This document shows positions 1 through 7,875 of a DNA stretch of 64,000 nt, piece after piece (the first letter of the stretch is position 1; each line of letters starts with the position of its first letter). The notes below the pieces were generated by a model. The model had not been told where the DNA came from, did no database searches, and worked only from the letters and a program-made list of their open reading frames with translations. The position numbers and the translations under genes were made by a program. The DNA is taken from NCBI GenBank assembly GCA_902573325.1, contig CACGJH010000001.1:1-64000 (forward strand). Direction: 5' to 3'. Origin of the DNA: an uncultured Alphaproteobacteria bacterium. Lineage in GTDB: Bacteria > Pseudomonadota > Alphaproteobacteria > HIMB59 > GCA-002718135.

Positions 1-69
1 GGTTTCTTTACGCGAGAACAAGCAATTGAGAAAATGACAATTTTAACTAAAGCGGCAAAATCAATTTAA
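1..69 (+). CDS. 3' end of an unidentified gene (partial)
   Basis: An open frame entering from the left edge ends at a TAA at 67-69. Only 22 residues are visible, ending in TILTKAAKSI. The next gene starts 4 bases downstream on the same strand, so the two are probably co-transcribed. From the neighbour one would expect a phosphonate gene such as PEP mutase or phosphonopyruvate decarboxylase, but the tail does not match the C-termini I remember for either family. I leave it unnamed. Confidence 0.6.
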   Translation, partial: GFFTREQAIEKMTILTKAAKSI

Positions 70-73
70 TGTA

Positions 74-1186
74 ATGTGGAATTATTTTAACCCTGTTGAA
101 ATTATTTTTGGAGAAAATAGATTTAAAGAAGTACATGATGCTCTTAAAAATAAGAACTACATCATAATCACTCATCCAGAAGAAATTTTTAAAAAATATA
201 GCGATGAATTAAAATCTTCTTCAAATCCACCTTTATCCATTATGACGGATGTTCAGCCTAATCCAGATTATAAGGATATTTTAGAGCTACAAAATAAATT
301 TTCTTCAATCAATGAATCGGTAGATTATATTTTAGCTATAGGTGGTGGCTCTGTTACAGACACAGCTAAAGCAATTGCTGCATTTAAAGATAAACAAGAA
401 TATCTAACAGATTTCGTTCGCAATAAGAAAAGTCCAAGAGTCGAAAATCCAATCAAGATTATTGCAATACCTACAACTTCAGGAACATCAAGTGAGCTTA
501 CCTGTTGGGCCACAATATGGGATAAAGAAAAAAATAATAAATTATCTTTGGCGCATAAATCTCTTTATGCAGAAAAAGCAATTATCGATCCATCAATTAT
601 GGTTGATAAACCTTTAGGCTTGACCATTTCAACTGGTTTAGATGCTCTCTCCCATTCAATGGAAAGTATTTGGAATATTAATGCGAACCCAATTTCTGCT
701 TCTCATGCAATACAAGCATCAAAATTAGTATTAGAAAATTTACCACTTCTCGCTAAAGATTTAAGAAACATTGAATTACGTTCAAACATTGCACTGGCAT
801 GCGTTCATGCTGGCTTAGCGTTTTCCAATACGAAAACTGCTATTGCGCACAATCTATCATACCCTGTGACACTCAATTATGGTATTCAGCATGGTATTGC
901 TTGTTCATTTACTTTACCCATGATTACTAAAAGTATGGTTGGAATTAATAGTGTAGCTGAAGAAAGACTAAAGTTAATTTTTAATAATAATCTTGAGAAT
1001 GCTGCAGACCATCTGAGTGAATTTATGCGTTCTTTAGAGGTTCCTCTGAACTTAAATGAAATAAAAGTTCCTGTTCAAGAATGGAATAATATAGTAGATG
1101 ATGCGTTTTTAGGGGAACGAGGTAAAAACTTTATTGGCAATAAAGAAGCCTTCATCTCTTCTGCTAAATCAATGGGACTTTATTAG
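74..1186 (+). CDS. Iron-containing alcohol dehydrogenase, probable phosphonoacetaldehyde reductase
   Basis: This is a 370-residue group III metal-dependent alcohol dehydrogenase. The nucleotide-binding GGGS motif is at 90-93, and the metal ligands are readable as D190, H194, H259 and H273. The N-terminus (WNYFNPVEIIFG) and the TTSGTSSE segment at 134-141 resemble the PhpC/FomC-type enzymes that reduce phosphonoacetaldehyde to 2-hydroxyethylphosphonate. It starts 4 bases after the partial upstream gene and ends 2 bases before the methyltransferase, so it is operonic. A nearby PhnW transaminase supports phosphonoacetaldehyde as the substrate. The fold is certain from motifs; the substrate is inferred. 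A general butanol or lactaldehyde dehydrogenase is the alternative. Confidence 0.8.
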   Translation: MWNYFNPVEIIFGENRFKEVHDALKNKNYIIITHPEEIFKKYSDELKSSSNPPLSIMTDVQPNPDYKDILELQNKFSSINESVDYILAIGGGSVTDTAKAIAAFKDKQEYLTDFVRNKKSPRVENPIKIIAIPTTSGTSSELTCWATIWDKEKNNKLSLAHKSLYAEKAIIDPSIMVDKPLGLTISTGLDALSHSMESIWNINANPISASHAIQASKLVLENLPLLAKDLRNIELRSNIALACVHAGLAFSNTKTAIAHNLSYPVTLNYGIQHGIACSFTLPMITKSMVGINSVAEERLKLIFNNNLENAADHLSEFMRSLEVPLNLNEIKVPVQEWNNIVDDAFLGERGKNFIGNKEAFISSAKSMGLY

Positions 1187-1188
1187 TA

Positions 1189-2295
1189 ATGAAAAAAAAT
1201 TTCAGGTTTTATGATAACAGACAAAAATACTTATTATTTGTCACAACAACAAATGAAAAAAATCAAATTGCTGATGCGATACGTCCTCACGTAAATAAAA
1301 TTAAACCTCAAAAACCTGGCATAAAAATATTTGATGCTGGTATGGGTGATGGTTCCTTACTTATGAATGTTATGCGTCAGTGCCACGAGGCTAAGCCTAA
1401 CGTACCTCTATTAGTTTGCACAAAAGAAATAAGCATAGAAGATGTAAGATTAGGTTTAGAAAAATTACCCGACAGGTTTGTTGAACATAAGAATACTGTT
1501 TTTGTCATTTCAAATCTACACTACGCGGAAGCTGCAAACCTAAAATCAAAAAATGAAGTTAAACAGAAAAAAATTAATTGGAATATTATTAAATTAAAAG
1601 GAGATACCTCTCTTGAATTTGCCCAACAATTAAGAAAACAAAATGAATTTTTAGAAAAAAAATGGAATATAGAAATTAGTAAAAAATCAGGTAACCATAC
1701 TTATAAAGAGCCTTCAGTCATGATTATCTACCGTGAAGATCAAGAATTTAATGTTAATGAATTAATCCCTACCAAAAAAAAATCAGATAATAAATTTGAT
1801 CTTATTATTGCTTCACAGCCTTATCGTTCAAGAATCACAGCAGAAAAGAAATCAAAATATGTCATCGAACCAATGATTAGAGCGTTAAAATCAAAAGGGA
1901 AATTATTAACTATTCATGCTTCAGGAAACGATCCTGCTAATGAAATAATTCGAAAAATTTGGCCAAAAGAGGACCCATTTCCTTCTCTTGGAAATAGTAT
2001 CATTTCTTATCTTAAGAAAAATTTAGATAAAGATTTATTAAGCAGTTTATCTTTTGGAGAAAAAAGAATTATTAAATGTAAACTGAGAGCTCTACCAACA
2101 GAAATCAGTGGAGGTATAGCGACATCATTAGTTTTTTCTGCTTGGAATGCTTCCATATATGTTAACCAAATGGATGATGATAAAGTAATGAAGGTAGAAA
2201 AAACTAAAAACTATGAAAAAATTGTTCAAAACATTGTTGCTAAAAATAAAGGCCTTTATTTTAACAATGAAATATTTGTAATCGAAAAAAAATAA
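1189..2295 (+). CDS. SAM-dependent methyltransferase-like protein coupled to the phosphonate dehydrogenase
   Basis: This 368-residue protein has a glycine-rich SAM-binding loop, DAGMGDG, at 49-55. A later IIASQPY segment (about residue 205) looks like the motif IV position of Rossmann methyltransferases. About 100 residues between them form an insertion I do not recognise. It starts 2 bases after the dehydrogenase stop, so translation is probably coupled. It converges with the metallophosphoesterase gene with a 4-base gap and no terminator hairpin. Context suggests methylation of a phosphonate or of a molecule carrying one, but nothing in the sequence fixes the substrate. Confidence 0.65.
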   Translation: MKKNFRFYDNRQKYLLFVTTTNEKNQIADAIRPHVNKIKPQKPGIKIFDAGMGDGSLLMNVMRQCHEAKPNVPLLVCTKEISIEDVRLGLEKLPDRFVEHKNTVFVISNLHYAEAANLKSKNEVKQKKINWNIIKLKGDTSLEFAQQLRKQNEFLEKKWNIEISKKSGNHTYKEPSVMIIYREDQEFNVNELIPTKKKSDNKFDLIIASQPYRSRITAEKKSKYVIEPMIRALKSKGKLLTIHASGNDPANEIIRKIWPKEDPFPSLGNSIISYLKKNLDKDLLSSLSFGEKRIIKCKLRALPTEISGGIATSLVFSAWNASIYVNQMDDDKVMKVEKTKNYEKIVQNIVAKNKGLYFNNEIFVIEKK

Positions 2296-2299
2296 TTTT

Positions 2300-3088
2300 T
2301 TATTTAAACCAATTAACTTCTGTTTTTAAAAAATCCTCTGTATGAATAATTAAGGCGTCAGATCGAATTATTGCAACATTATAATTTGTATCTGTATTAG
2401 CCGTTCCTAAGCGATATTCATTTGAAAAGTTAGGAATTAGAGGAGACCAAGTACTTCTTGGAGAGGAAAAAGTAATACCACAATAAGAGCCAGAACTTGT
2501 AATGTGTTGATGACCAAAAAAAATATGTTTTATTATCTTATTATTTTTAGTTAAAATTTGTTGAAATTCTTTTTTTTGTTGTAATCCTATTCCATCACTT
2601 TCCTCTTTTACTAATGCCAGTGGATTATGATGCATAAAGATATACGTATCTGTATTAGTTTTACCTAAAATATTATTTAACCATTCTTGCCTCTCTTCAC
2701 AGTAATGTCCTTGGTGAGTATTAATCAGATTAGTATCTATAAAAATTAAACGTTTATTATCTATATCCTTAAAGTATTGAATAAATCCATTTGGATCGGT
2801 TTCAATATTAGGAAAGTTTATTTTAAACTCATCTCTGTTATCATGATTACCTATAATTAGTTGTGGATTTAAATTCTTTGGCAGACCTGCTTCATCAATG
2901 ATTTTTATAAATAACTGATAAGAATCTTTATCACCTAAGTCTGTAATATCACCAGTGATGGCAAATAAATCTGCATCACCATGATTATTTTTTATATGAC
3001 TTAATGCTTTTTTAAATTTACTGACAGGATCTATGCCATGAATCTTATCTATATAAATATGAGGGTCGGAAAGGTGAATAATTTTCAT
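2300..3088 (-). CDS. Calcineurin-like metallophosphoesterase (CpdA/GpdQ type)
   Basis: The 262-residue protein carries the full class III dimetal phosphodiesterase motif set in order: DPH at 8-10, GDITD, GNHDN, MHHNP and GHQH. Length and motif spacing match cyclic-nucleotide phosphodiesterase CpdA and glycerophosphodiesterase GpdQ. It is last in a three-gene minus-strand run behind the PhnW transaminase and the AllA-like gene, 20 bases after the latter. GpdQ-type enzymes are known to hydrolyse phosphate diesters and some phosphonate monoesters. Release of a phosphonate or phosphate head group is therefore a reasonable inference. cAMP hydrolysis remains possible. Confidence 0.8.
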   Translation of the reverse strand: MKIIHLSDPHIYIDKIHGIDPVSKFKKALSHIKNNHGDADLFAITGDITDLGDKDSYQLFIKIIDEAGLPKNLNPQLIIGNHDNRDEFKINFPNIETDPNGFIQYFKDIDNKRLIFIDTNLINTHQGHYCEERQEWLNNILGKTNTDTYIFMHHNPLALVKEESDGIGLQQKKEFQQILTKNNKIIKHIFFGHQHITSSGSYCGITFSSPRSTWSPLIPNFSNEYRLGTANTDTNYNVAIIRSDALIIHTEDFLKTEVNWFK

Positions 3089-3108
3089 TATTAAATATAA
3101 ATATATAA

Positions 3109-3741
3109 TTAGATGGCAGTTTTAAAATAAATATATTTATTAAATTCCTCTTTTAAATCAATGCTAACTCTTGCATGTACTTTACCTTGTTTTCCTTGAA
3201 ACGATTGTTTTTCTGTAACGGGAAATACACCCTCATGCCAAATATTTGGATGAATATACAAACCTTTTGATCCGTCACAGTAAAATGCTTTGAAATGTTC
3301 TGGTTCAATGTCGTCTGTAGGTAAGGCTAAAGGACAAATAAATGGTTTATTTTCTCTAGGAAAGAAAAGCTGACCTCCATCAGGATGATAATTTGCATGC
3401 CATAAAAAAATTTTTGTTGGATCTGAATATTTATCTTTTTGTAATTCTTGATCAGGATTATTGGCATAACCCAGTATATATTTTCCATCTACTTCATAAT
3501 CACTCTTATGTTGGACAGCATTATTTTGTCCATAAAGCACGTCACCTTGCCACCAAGTATCAAAAGAACCTTCGGTAGTTCCACCTTCATTACCAGTTCC
3601 CTCTTCTATTTCGCGCCATCCTTGTTTTGGCCAAGTAACAATTTCAATATCACTATTTTCAAAACTATCGATTAAATATCCGTATCCTTTAAGATTTTCA
3701 TTTGTTGCTTTAACTAATGGTATCGCAATTTCTTTTGTCAT
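3109..3741 (-). CDS. AllA-like (ureidoglycolate lyase family) cupin protein in a phosphonate operon
   Basis: A 210-residue protein whose C-terminal half resembles ureidoglycolate lyase. Residues 119-141 (HPDGGQLFFP and following) and 157-175 (GSKGLYIHPNIWHEGVFPV) match the two core AllA blocks. The region at 37-70 is rich in tryptophan and glycine and is longer than in AllA. No other purine or allantoin gene is in the window. It starts 7 bases after the phnW stop, so it is very likely co-translated with the transaminase. I infer a role on a phosphonate intermediate rather than ureidoglycolate, with no direct evidence for the reaction. Confidence 0.7.
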   Translation of the reverse strand: MTKEIAIPLVKATNENLKGYGYLIDSFENSDIEIVTWPKQGWREIEEGTGNEGGTTEGSFDTWWQGDVLYGQNNAVQHKSDYEVDGKYILGYANNPDQELQKDKYSDPTKIFLWHANYHPDGGQLFFPRENKPFICPLALPTDDIEPEHFKAFYCDGSKGLYIHPNIWHEGVFPVTEKQSFQGKQGKVHARVSIDLKEEFNKYIYFKTAI

Positions 3742-3748
3742 TATTTTG

Positions 3749-4846
3749 TTAGTTTAATGTTAATCCCAATTCAGTAACAACTTCTTTTACAGCTTTTATT
3801 GTATCCATCATGTCTTGTTCATCTAAATTACCAATACACCCAATTCTAAAAGTTTCTGCCACTGTTAGTTTTCCTGGATAAATTAAAAAATCTTTTTCAC
3901 TAAGAGCATTATAAAATTTCTCAAAGTTAAATTTAGGATCATTAGGTTGTTTAAAAGTAATAATAATCGGTGCTTGCAAATTATCAGGAAGTAGTTGTTC
4001 AAATCCCAACTCTTTCATTCCATTACAAATAATTTCACAATTTTTTTTATATCTTTTACCTCTTCCCTCTACACCGCCCTGTTCTTTATGTTCTTCAATC
4101 GCTTGATTGAATGCAGCCAATACGTGTGTTGGAGGTGTAAATCGCCATTGTTTATTTTTTTCCATTGCTTGCCATTGATCATATAAGTCTAGACTTAGTG
4201 AGTGACTATTGCCTTTTGCATTTTGAATAACTTCATTTTTAACAAGAATGAAACCAACACCTGGCACACCTTCTAAGCATTTATTTGATGAAGCAGCTAC
4301 AGCATCAAAAGTAATTGTTTTAGAACTTAAGGGTAATGCACCAAAGGCACTCATAGCATCGATGAATAACGATAAATTTTTCTCTTCAACCAATTTAGCA
4401 ATGTCTTCAATAGGATTTAAAATACCCGATGTTGTTTCACAATATACAGCAAAGACGTGTGTTAATTTGTTGCTATCAATTAACTCTTCAATTTTATTGA
4501 TGTCATGTACTTCATGTTCAGCAACTTCATATTCAATAAAATCTCTCCCTAAATATGTGCACATTTTTTTCATTCTTTGTCCGTAAGCACCATTGATCAG
4601 AATCAGAATTTTAGAATCTTTTTGAGTAAGAGAGCTTACCATCGACTCTACAGCAAAAGTTCCACTTCCCTGCATTGGAACACATTGATATTTATCTTCA
4701 CCGTCTATTAATTTAACAAGGGAATCTCTAATTGATGCATTGAGATCAATAAATTTTGTATCTCTTGAACCCCAATCATGAAGCATAGCCTCTTTTGTTG
4801 ACATCGATGTCGTGAGAGGACCAGGGGTTAATAATTTTTTATCCAT
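3749..4846 (-). CDS. phnW: 2-aminoethylphosphonate-pyruvate transaminase (PhnW)
   Basis: This 365-residue class V PLP aminotransferase matches PhnW over its whole length. The N-terminus reads LLTPGPLTTS and is followed by HDWGSRD. The substrate loop PMQGSGTFAVE is at 57-67, the PLP-ring aspartate is D163, and the Schiff-base lysine is K189 in SSNKCLEGVPG. The enzyme interconverts 2-aminoethylphosphonate plus pyruvate with phosphonoacetaldehyde plus alanine. It is first in a minus-strand run with the AllA-like and phosphoesterase genes, and diverges from the PhnZ-like gene across 88 bases. No phosphonoacetaldehyde hydrolase (PhnX) is visible, so direction of flux is open: catabolic, or biosynthetic together with the reductase at 74. 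Confidence 0.93.
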   Translation of the reverse strand: MDKKLLTPGPLTTSMSTKEAMLHDWGSRDTKFIDLNASIRDSLVKLIDGEDKYQCVPMQGSGTFAVESMVSSLTQKDSKILILINGAYGQRMKKMCTYLGRDFIEYEVAEHEVHDINKIEELIDSNKLTHVFAVYCETTSGILNPIEDIAKLVEEKNLSLFIDAMSAFGALPLSSKTITFDAVAASSNKCLEGVPGVGFILVKNEVIQNAKGNSHSLSLDLYDQWQAMEKNKQWRFTPPTHVLAAFNQAIEEHKEQGGVEGRGKRYKKNCEIICNGMKELGFEQLLPDNLQAPIIITFKQPNDPKFNFEKFYNALSEKDFLIYPGKLTVAETFRIGCIGNLDEQDMMDTIKAVKEVVTELGLTLN

Positions 4847-4934
4847 TAAATATTTACTTAATAAATATTATTATAAATTTGATCAATCTTATTAAAGTTG
4901 GAATTGAATTTATTTTCTAATAAGTTAATTATAA

Positions 4935-5510
4935 ATGAGAATGGAAGAAAATATTGTAGATTATCTCTTAGATCTTTTGAAAACAAAAGGTGCTGATATT
5001 CAATATGGTAATGAGGATGTGACCCAGCTTGAGCACGCACTCCAATGTGCTGAACTTGCTGAAAAACATAAATTACCAGGCCCAACAATTGCTGCAGCAT
5101 TACTGCATGATGTTGGCCACCTTATCTATGAGGACGGCGATCCCATTCATGAAGGGAAAGATGGTCATCATGAAAATTTAGGTGCTGATTTTTTAAAAAA
5201 ATATTTTGGTGAGGATGTTATTCTACCAATTAGAGCACATGTTGACTCAAAAAGATATTTATCAAGTGTTGAAGAAGGTTATTATGATAGTCTATCAGAA
5301 GCATCGAAACTTTCGTTAAAAGTTCAAGGTGGTCCTTTCACAAAAGAAGAAGCAGATGCGTTTATAAGCAAACCTTTTATGGATGAAGCAGTAGAGCTTA
5401 GAAGATTTGATGATTTAGCAAAAATTCTAGATAAAAAAACTCCCGATGTTGAACATTTTCGTCCCTATTTAGAAGAAGCAAGACAGTCTTTTTTAGCTAA
5501 ACAAGCGTAA
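4935..5510 (+). CDS. PhnZ-like HD-domain mixed-valent di-iron oxygenase
   Basis: A 191-residue single HD-domain protein. Read against PhnZ, the iron ligands are H34, H58, D59, H78, H102 and D159. The PhnZ gating pair Y24 and E27, the phosphonate-site H62 and the lysine K106 are also in place. PhnZ uses oxygen to split 1-hydroxy-2-aminoethylphosphonate into glycine and phosphate. Its partner hydroxylase PhnY (2-oxoglutarate dependent) is not in the window. The gene diverges from phnW and is followed directly by a phosphatase gene. It belongs to the HD family associated with phosphonate operons; the exact hydroxyphosphonate substrate is unknown. A second ATG six bases downstream is an alternative start. 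Confidence 0.85.
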   Translation: MRMEENIVDYLLDLLKTKGADIQYGNEDVTQLEHALQCAELAEKHKLPGPTIAAALLHDVGHLIYEDGDPIHEGKDGHHENLGADFLKKYFGEDVILPIRAHVDSKRYLSSVEEGYYDSLSEASKLSLKVQGGPFTKEEADAFISKPFMDEAVELRRFDDLAKILDKKTPDVEHFRPYLEEARQSFLAKQA

Positions 5511-6035
5511 ATGCAATTTAGTAATTATGATTTTATTGACTCTAAGTCATTTGCAGGCAAAATTATATTAACTTCTTTCCCAGGTCTTAACTCTAATGGT
5601 TTATTTGAAGAAACAATTTTAGCAAACGAATTAGAAATATTTAAAAATAATAATTGTAGTTCTATTACTTCTTTTGTTGAAGATAGCGAATTTGAAAAGT
5701 TGTGTGATAAAACTTTGTTTGTCAAAAGTATTTATAAACATAAATTACATTGGTACCATTTACCCATTTATGACATGGGAGCACCAGATAAAGATTTTAA
5801 ATATAAATGGGAAACAACAAAAGTTTTATTAAAGAACGAATTGATAGATGGAAAAAATATAGTTTTACATTGCCGTGGAGGTAAAGGAAGGGCTGGCACT
5901 ATAGCTGCTATTTTACTTGTTGAATTCAATTATGAAAAACAAGAAGCTATTGATCTAGTGCGAGCAAGAAGAAAAGGGGCTATTGAATCTAAAATTCAGG
6001 AAGATTTTATTTTTTCTTATCGAGCAGTTAATTAA
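5511..6035 (+). CDS. Dual-specificity/tyrosine phosphatase-like CX5R enzyme
   Basis: The 174-residue protein has the cysteine-phosphatase P-loop HCRGGKGRAG, with nucleophile C121 and phosphate-binding R127. A plausible acid loop (PIYDMGAPD, 85-93) lies upstream. The layout resembles the CDKN3-like dual-specificity phosphatases. Its ATG directly follows the stop of the PhnZ-like gene with no gap, so the two are coupled, and it converges with the PiT gene with a 4-base overlap. A role in signalling or in small-molecule dephosphorylation within the phosphonate pathway are both possible; the context only shows that it travels with the HD oxygenase. Confidence 0.8.
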   Translation: MQFSNYDFIDSKSFAGKIILTSFPGLNSNGLFEETILANELEIFKNNNCSSITSFVEDSEFEKLCDKTLFVKSIYKHKLHWYHLPIYDMGAPDKDFKYKWETTKVLLKNELIDGKNIVLHCRGGKGRAGTIAAILLVEFNYEKQEAIDLVRARRKGAIESKIQEDFIFSYRAVN

Positions 6036-7084
6036 AAAGAGACCGTTAAATTAAAAATATTTTCTAGAATAAATAAAACAATTAAAGAAATTAAAGCTGC
6101 AATTATAGGTAGCGTCATCCAACCCAAAGAAATTCTACCCGCAATTGACCATTGAACCTCTTTTCCTCCTTTTAAAAGACCAATTCCAATTACGCCGCCA
6201 ACAACAGCTTGGGAACTTGATACTGGTACCAAAGGTATAGAGGGAAGATTTATAGATTGTAAAAAAGCACTTATACCCTGAGATGCAAATAAAAATAAAA
6301 CAATAGAATGCGATATAACAACAATAAATGCTGCCACTGGTGTCATTTTTAAGAGATCATTACCAACGGTAAACATAACTCTTTTTGAGTAAGTAAAAAC
6401 ACCAACAGCTATTGCTAAACCACCTAGAAGAAATAATTGTTCTTTTGAGGAAAAGACAAATAAATTTCCAATAGTAACATCAGTAAATGGTGATATAGGT
6501 ACGAAGACACCCATTACATTAGCAATATTGTTTGCACCTAAACTATAAGCACCAAAAGCACCTGCTAAAAGTAAAGCTGTTCTTGTATAGGCATCAAGTC
6601 TGAGAATATGTAACTTTCTATTGAGTATAACTCTTTTTGTAAAAGTAAATAAACCCATTGCAATAACTCCTGCAATGATAGGACAGAGTATCCATGTTCC
6701 TAAAATAGTAATTAAAACTTGAAGATTAGTTGAAGATCCCGTGTATAAATTCCAACCAACAATTGCTCCAACAATCGCTTGCGTTGTTGAAACAGGCAAG
6801 CCAACTTTGGTCATTAAATATACAGATATTCCCGCAGCCACACATGCTGCAAAAGCACCAGGCAATGCATTAATAGCACCTAACTTACCTAAAGTTTCTG
6901 TTGTGCCTGCTCCGCTTATAATTGCACCTAGAATAACAAAGACACTACAAATTATTGCTGCACTTGTGAAACTAACCATACGTGTTCCAACTGCAGTTCC
7001 AAAAACATTTGCTGCATCATTGGCGCCAAGTGACCAACCTAAAAAAAGACCACCAAATAAAAAAATTAGAATTGTAATTTCCAT
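6032..7084 (-). CDS. pit: PiT-family inorganic phosphate transporter
   Basis: A 350-residue polytopic membrane protein with the duplicated PiT signature. GANDAAN is at 20-26, and the second-half copy GANNIAN begins near residue 182. Each half also carries a conserved P(V/L)S(T/S)(T/S)QA segment. PiT proteins import phosphate as a metal-phosphate complex driven by protons or sodium. The gene starts 6 bases after the DUF47/PhoU-like gene, the usual partner of this family, so the two form an operon. A PHO-box-like site precedes that operon at 7789-7810, suggesting induction under phosphate limitation, which is less usual for a low-affinity system. Confidence 0.95.
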   Translation of the reverse strand: MEITILIFLFGGLFLGWSLGANDAANVFGTAVGTRMVSFTSAAIICSVFVILGAIISGAGTTETLGKLGAINALPGAFAACVAAGISVYLMTKVGLPVSTTQAIVGAIVGWNLYTGSSTNLQVLITILGTWILCPIIAGVIAMGLFTFTKRVILNRKLHILRLDAYTRTALLLAGAFGAYSLGANNIANVMGVFVPISPFTDVTIGNLFVFSSKEQLFLLGGLAIAVGVFTYSKRVMFTVGNDLLKMTPVAAFIVVISHSIVLFLFASQGISAFLQSINLPSIPLVPVSSSQAVVGGVIGIGLLKGGKEVQWSIAGRISLGWMTLPIIAALISLIVLFILENIFNLTVSF

Positions 7085-7090
7085 TGAAAA

Positions 7091-7753
7091 TTAAACGGAA
7101 CGTTTAATAGCGTAAATTTGAACCTCGTCAGCTATGTCTTCTGCTTGATCACAAATACGATCAATCTTCTCTACAAAATATCGAAGATGCATTTTTTGAT
7201 CTAGAGGTAATTCAGAATCAAAAATTCTTCTTGCAAGAGAACTAAATTTTATATCAGATTCTTTTTCATAAAATGTAACTTTATGTGCATTATCTCTAAC
7301 AGATTTAATATCTCTAAAAAATGATCTTACAGTTAAACATAATGATTCAACACAATTTACAACAGTCTCTGTTAACTCAATTAAATCTTGGTGAAACTCT
7401 TTTGGAAAATTAGGTTTTTGAATAGAGAAGTGATAACAATTCCCTTGGTACATTCCAATTAATTCGTCGATGTGTTCTAGAAGTCGTAACACGTCACTTC
7501 TTGCATCTGGGATTAGTGTTTCTTCATAAAGAGTATGCTCAACATCTTTCGTAATTTTGTCGGCCTTACTTTCCATATCTTTTACTTTTTCAACCATTTC
7601 CTCAAATTTACCATTGGCAGAATGATTAAGATAAGTTGGAACTATCGATTTAAATACTAAACCTACTTCAGAGACAATATCCACAAATTCATCAATTTCT
7701 CTTTCAAGTTTCTTTGTATCACCAAATAAAGATGCACTTTTTAGCCCAAACAT
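7091..7753 (-). CDS. DUF47/TIGR00153 PhoU-like partner of PiT
   Basis: A 220-residue, mostly helical, soluble protein rich in charged residues. The repeated helices (DIVSEVGLVFKS, MESKADKITKDVEHTLYEETL, EHIDELIGMYQG) are typical of the PhoU-like DUF47 family found next to PiT transporters. It is thought to regulate the transporter it is paired with. It is first in the operon and is translated 6 bases ahead of pit. The start has no clear Shine-Dalgarno sequence. The site at 7789-7810 lies 36 bases upstream of the ATG. It is distinct from the true PhoU of the pst operon at 16023. Confidence 0.9.
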   Translation of the reverse strand: MFGLKSASLFGDTKKLEREIDEFVDIVSEVGLVFKSIVPTYLNHSANGKFEEMVEKVKDMESKADKITKDVEHTLYEETLIPDARSDVLRLLEHIDELIGMYQGNCYHFSIQKPNFPKEFHQDLIELTETVVNCVESLCLTVRSFFRDIKSVRDNAHKVTFYEKESDIKFSSLARRIFDSELPLDQKMHLRYFVEKIDRICDQAEDIADEVQIYAIKRSV

Positions 7754-7788
7754 GGCGTGCTTATAGAACTTTTCAAAAAAAAATAAAG

Positions 7789-7810
7789 AAATGTTAAAAT
7801 TTCGTTACAA
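7789..7810 (-). promoter_or_regulatory. PHO-box-like PhoB site upstream of DUF47-pit
   Basis: On the minus strand the site reads TTGTAACGAAA followed directly by TTTTAACATTT, two 11-base half-sites in tandem. The first half matches those before pstS and phoB; the second is weaker. It ends 36 bases before the DUF47 start codon. It also lies in the only gap shared with the divergent small membrane protein gene, so it could act on both. Confidence 0.65.
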
Positions 7811-7875
7811 TTTGATTAATATCTTTATCTTTAAGATACATATATTAATGAAAATTTTCAGAATTTAGGAGTTTT

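Noticed and set aside
4248-4586. 112-codon plus-strand frame within phnW
   Set aside because: It is antisense to a strongly conserved PhnW coding sequence, with no start signal or recognisable motif.
4847-4934. PHO box in the phnW/HD-oxygenase divergent gap
   Set aside because: I searched both strands for tandem TGTAA-type 11-mers and found none; regulation of the phosphonate genes by PhoB is not supported from sequence.
6741-7094. 117-codon plus-strand frame within pit
   Set aside because: It is a mirror of the alanine/valine-rich membrane protein on the other strand; no independent support.
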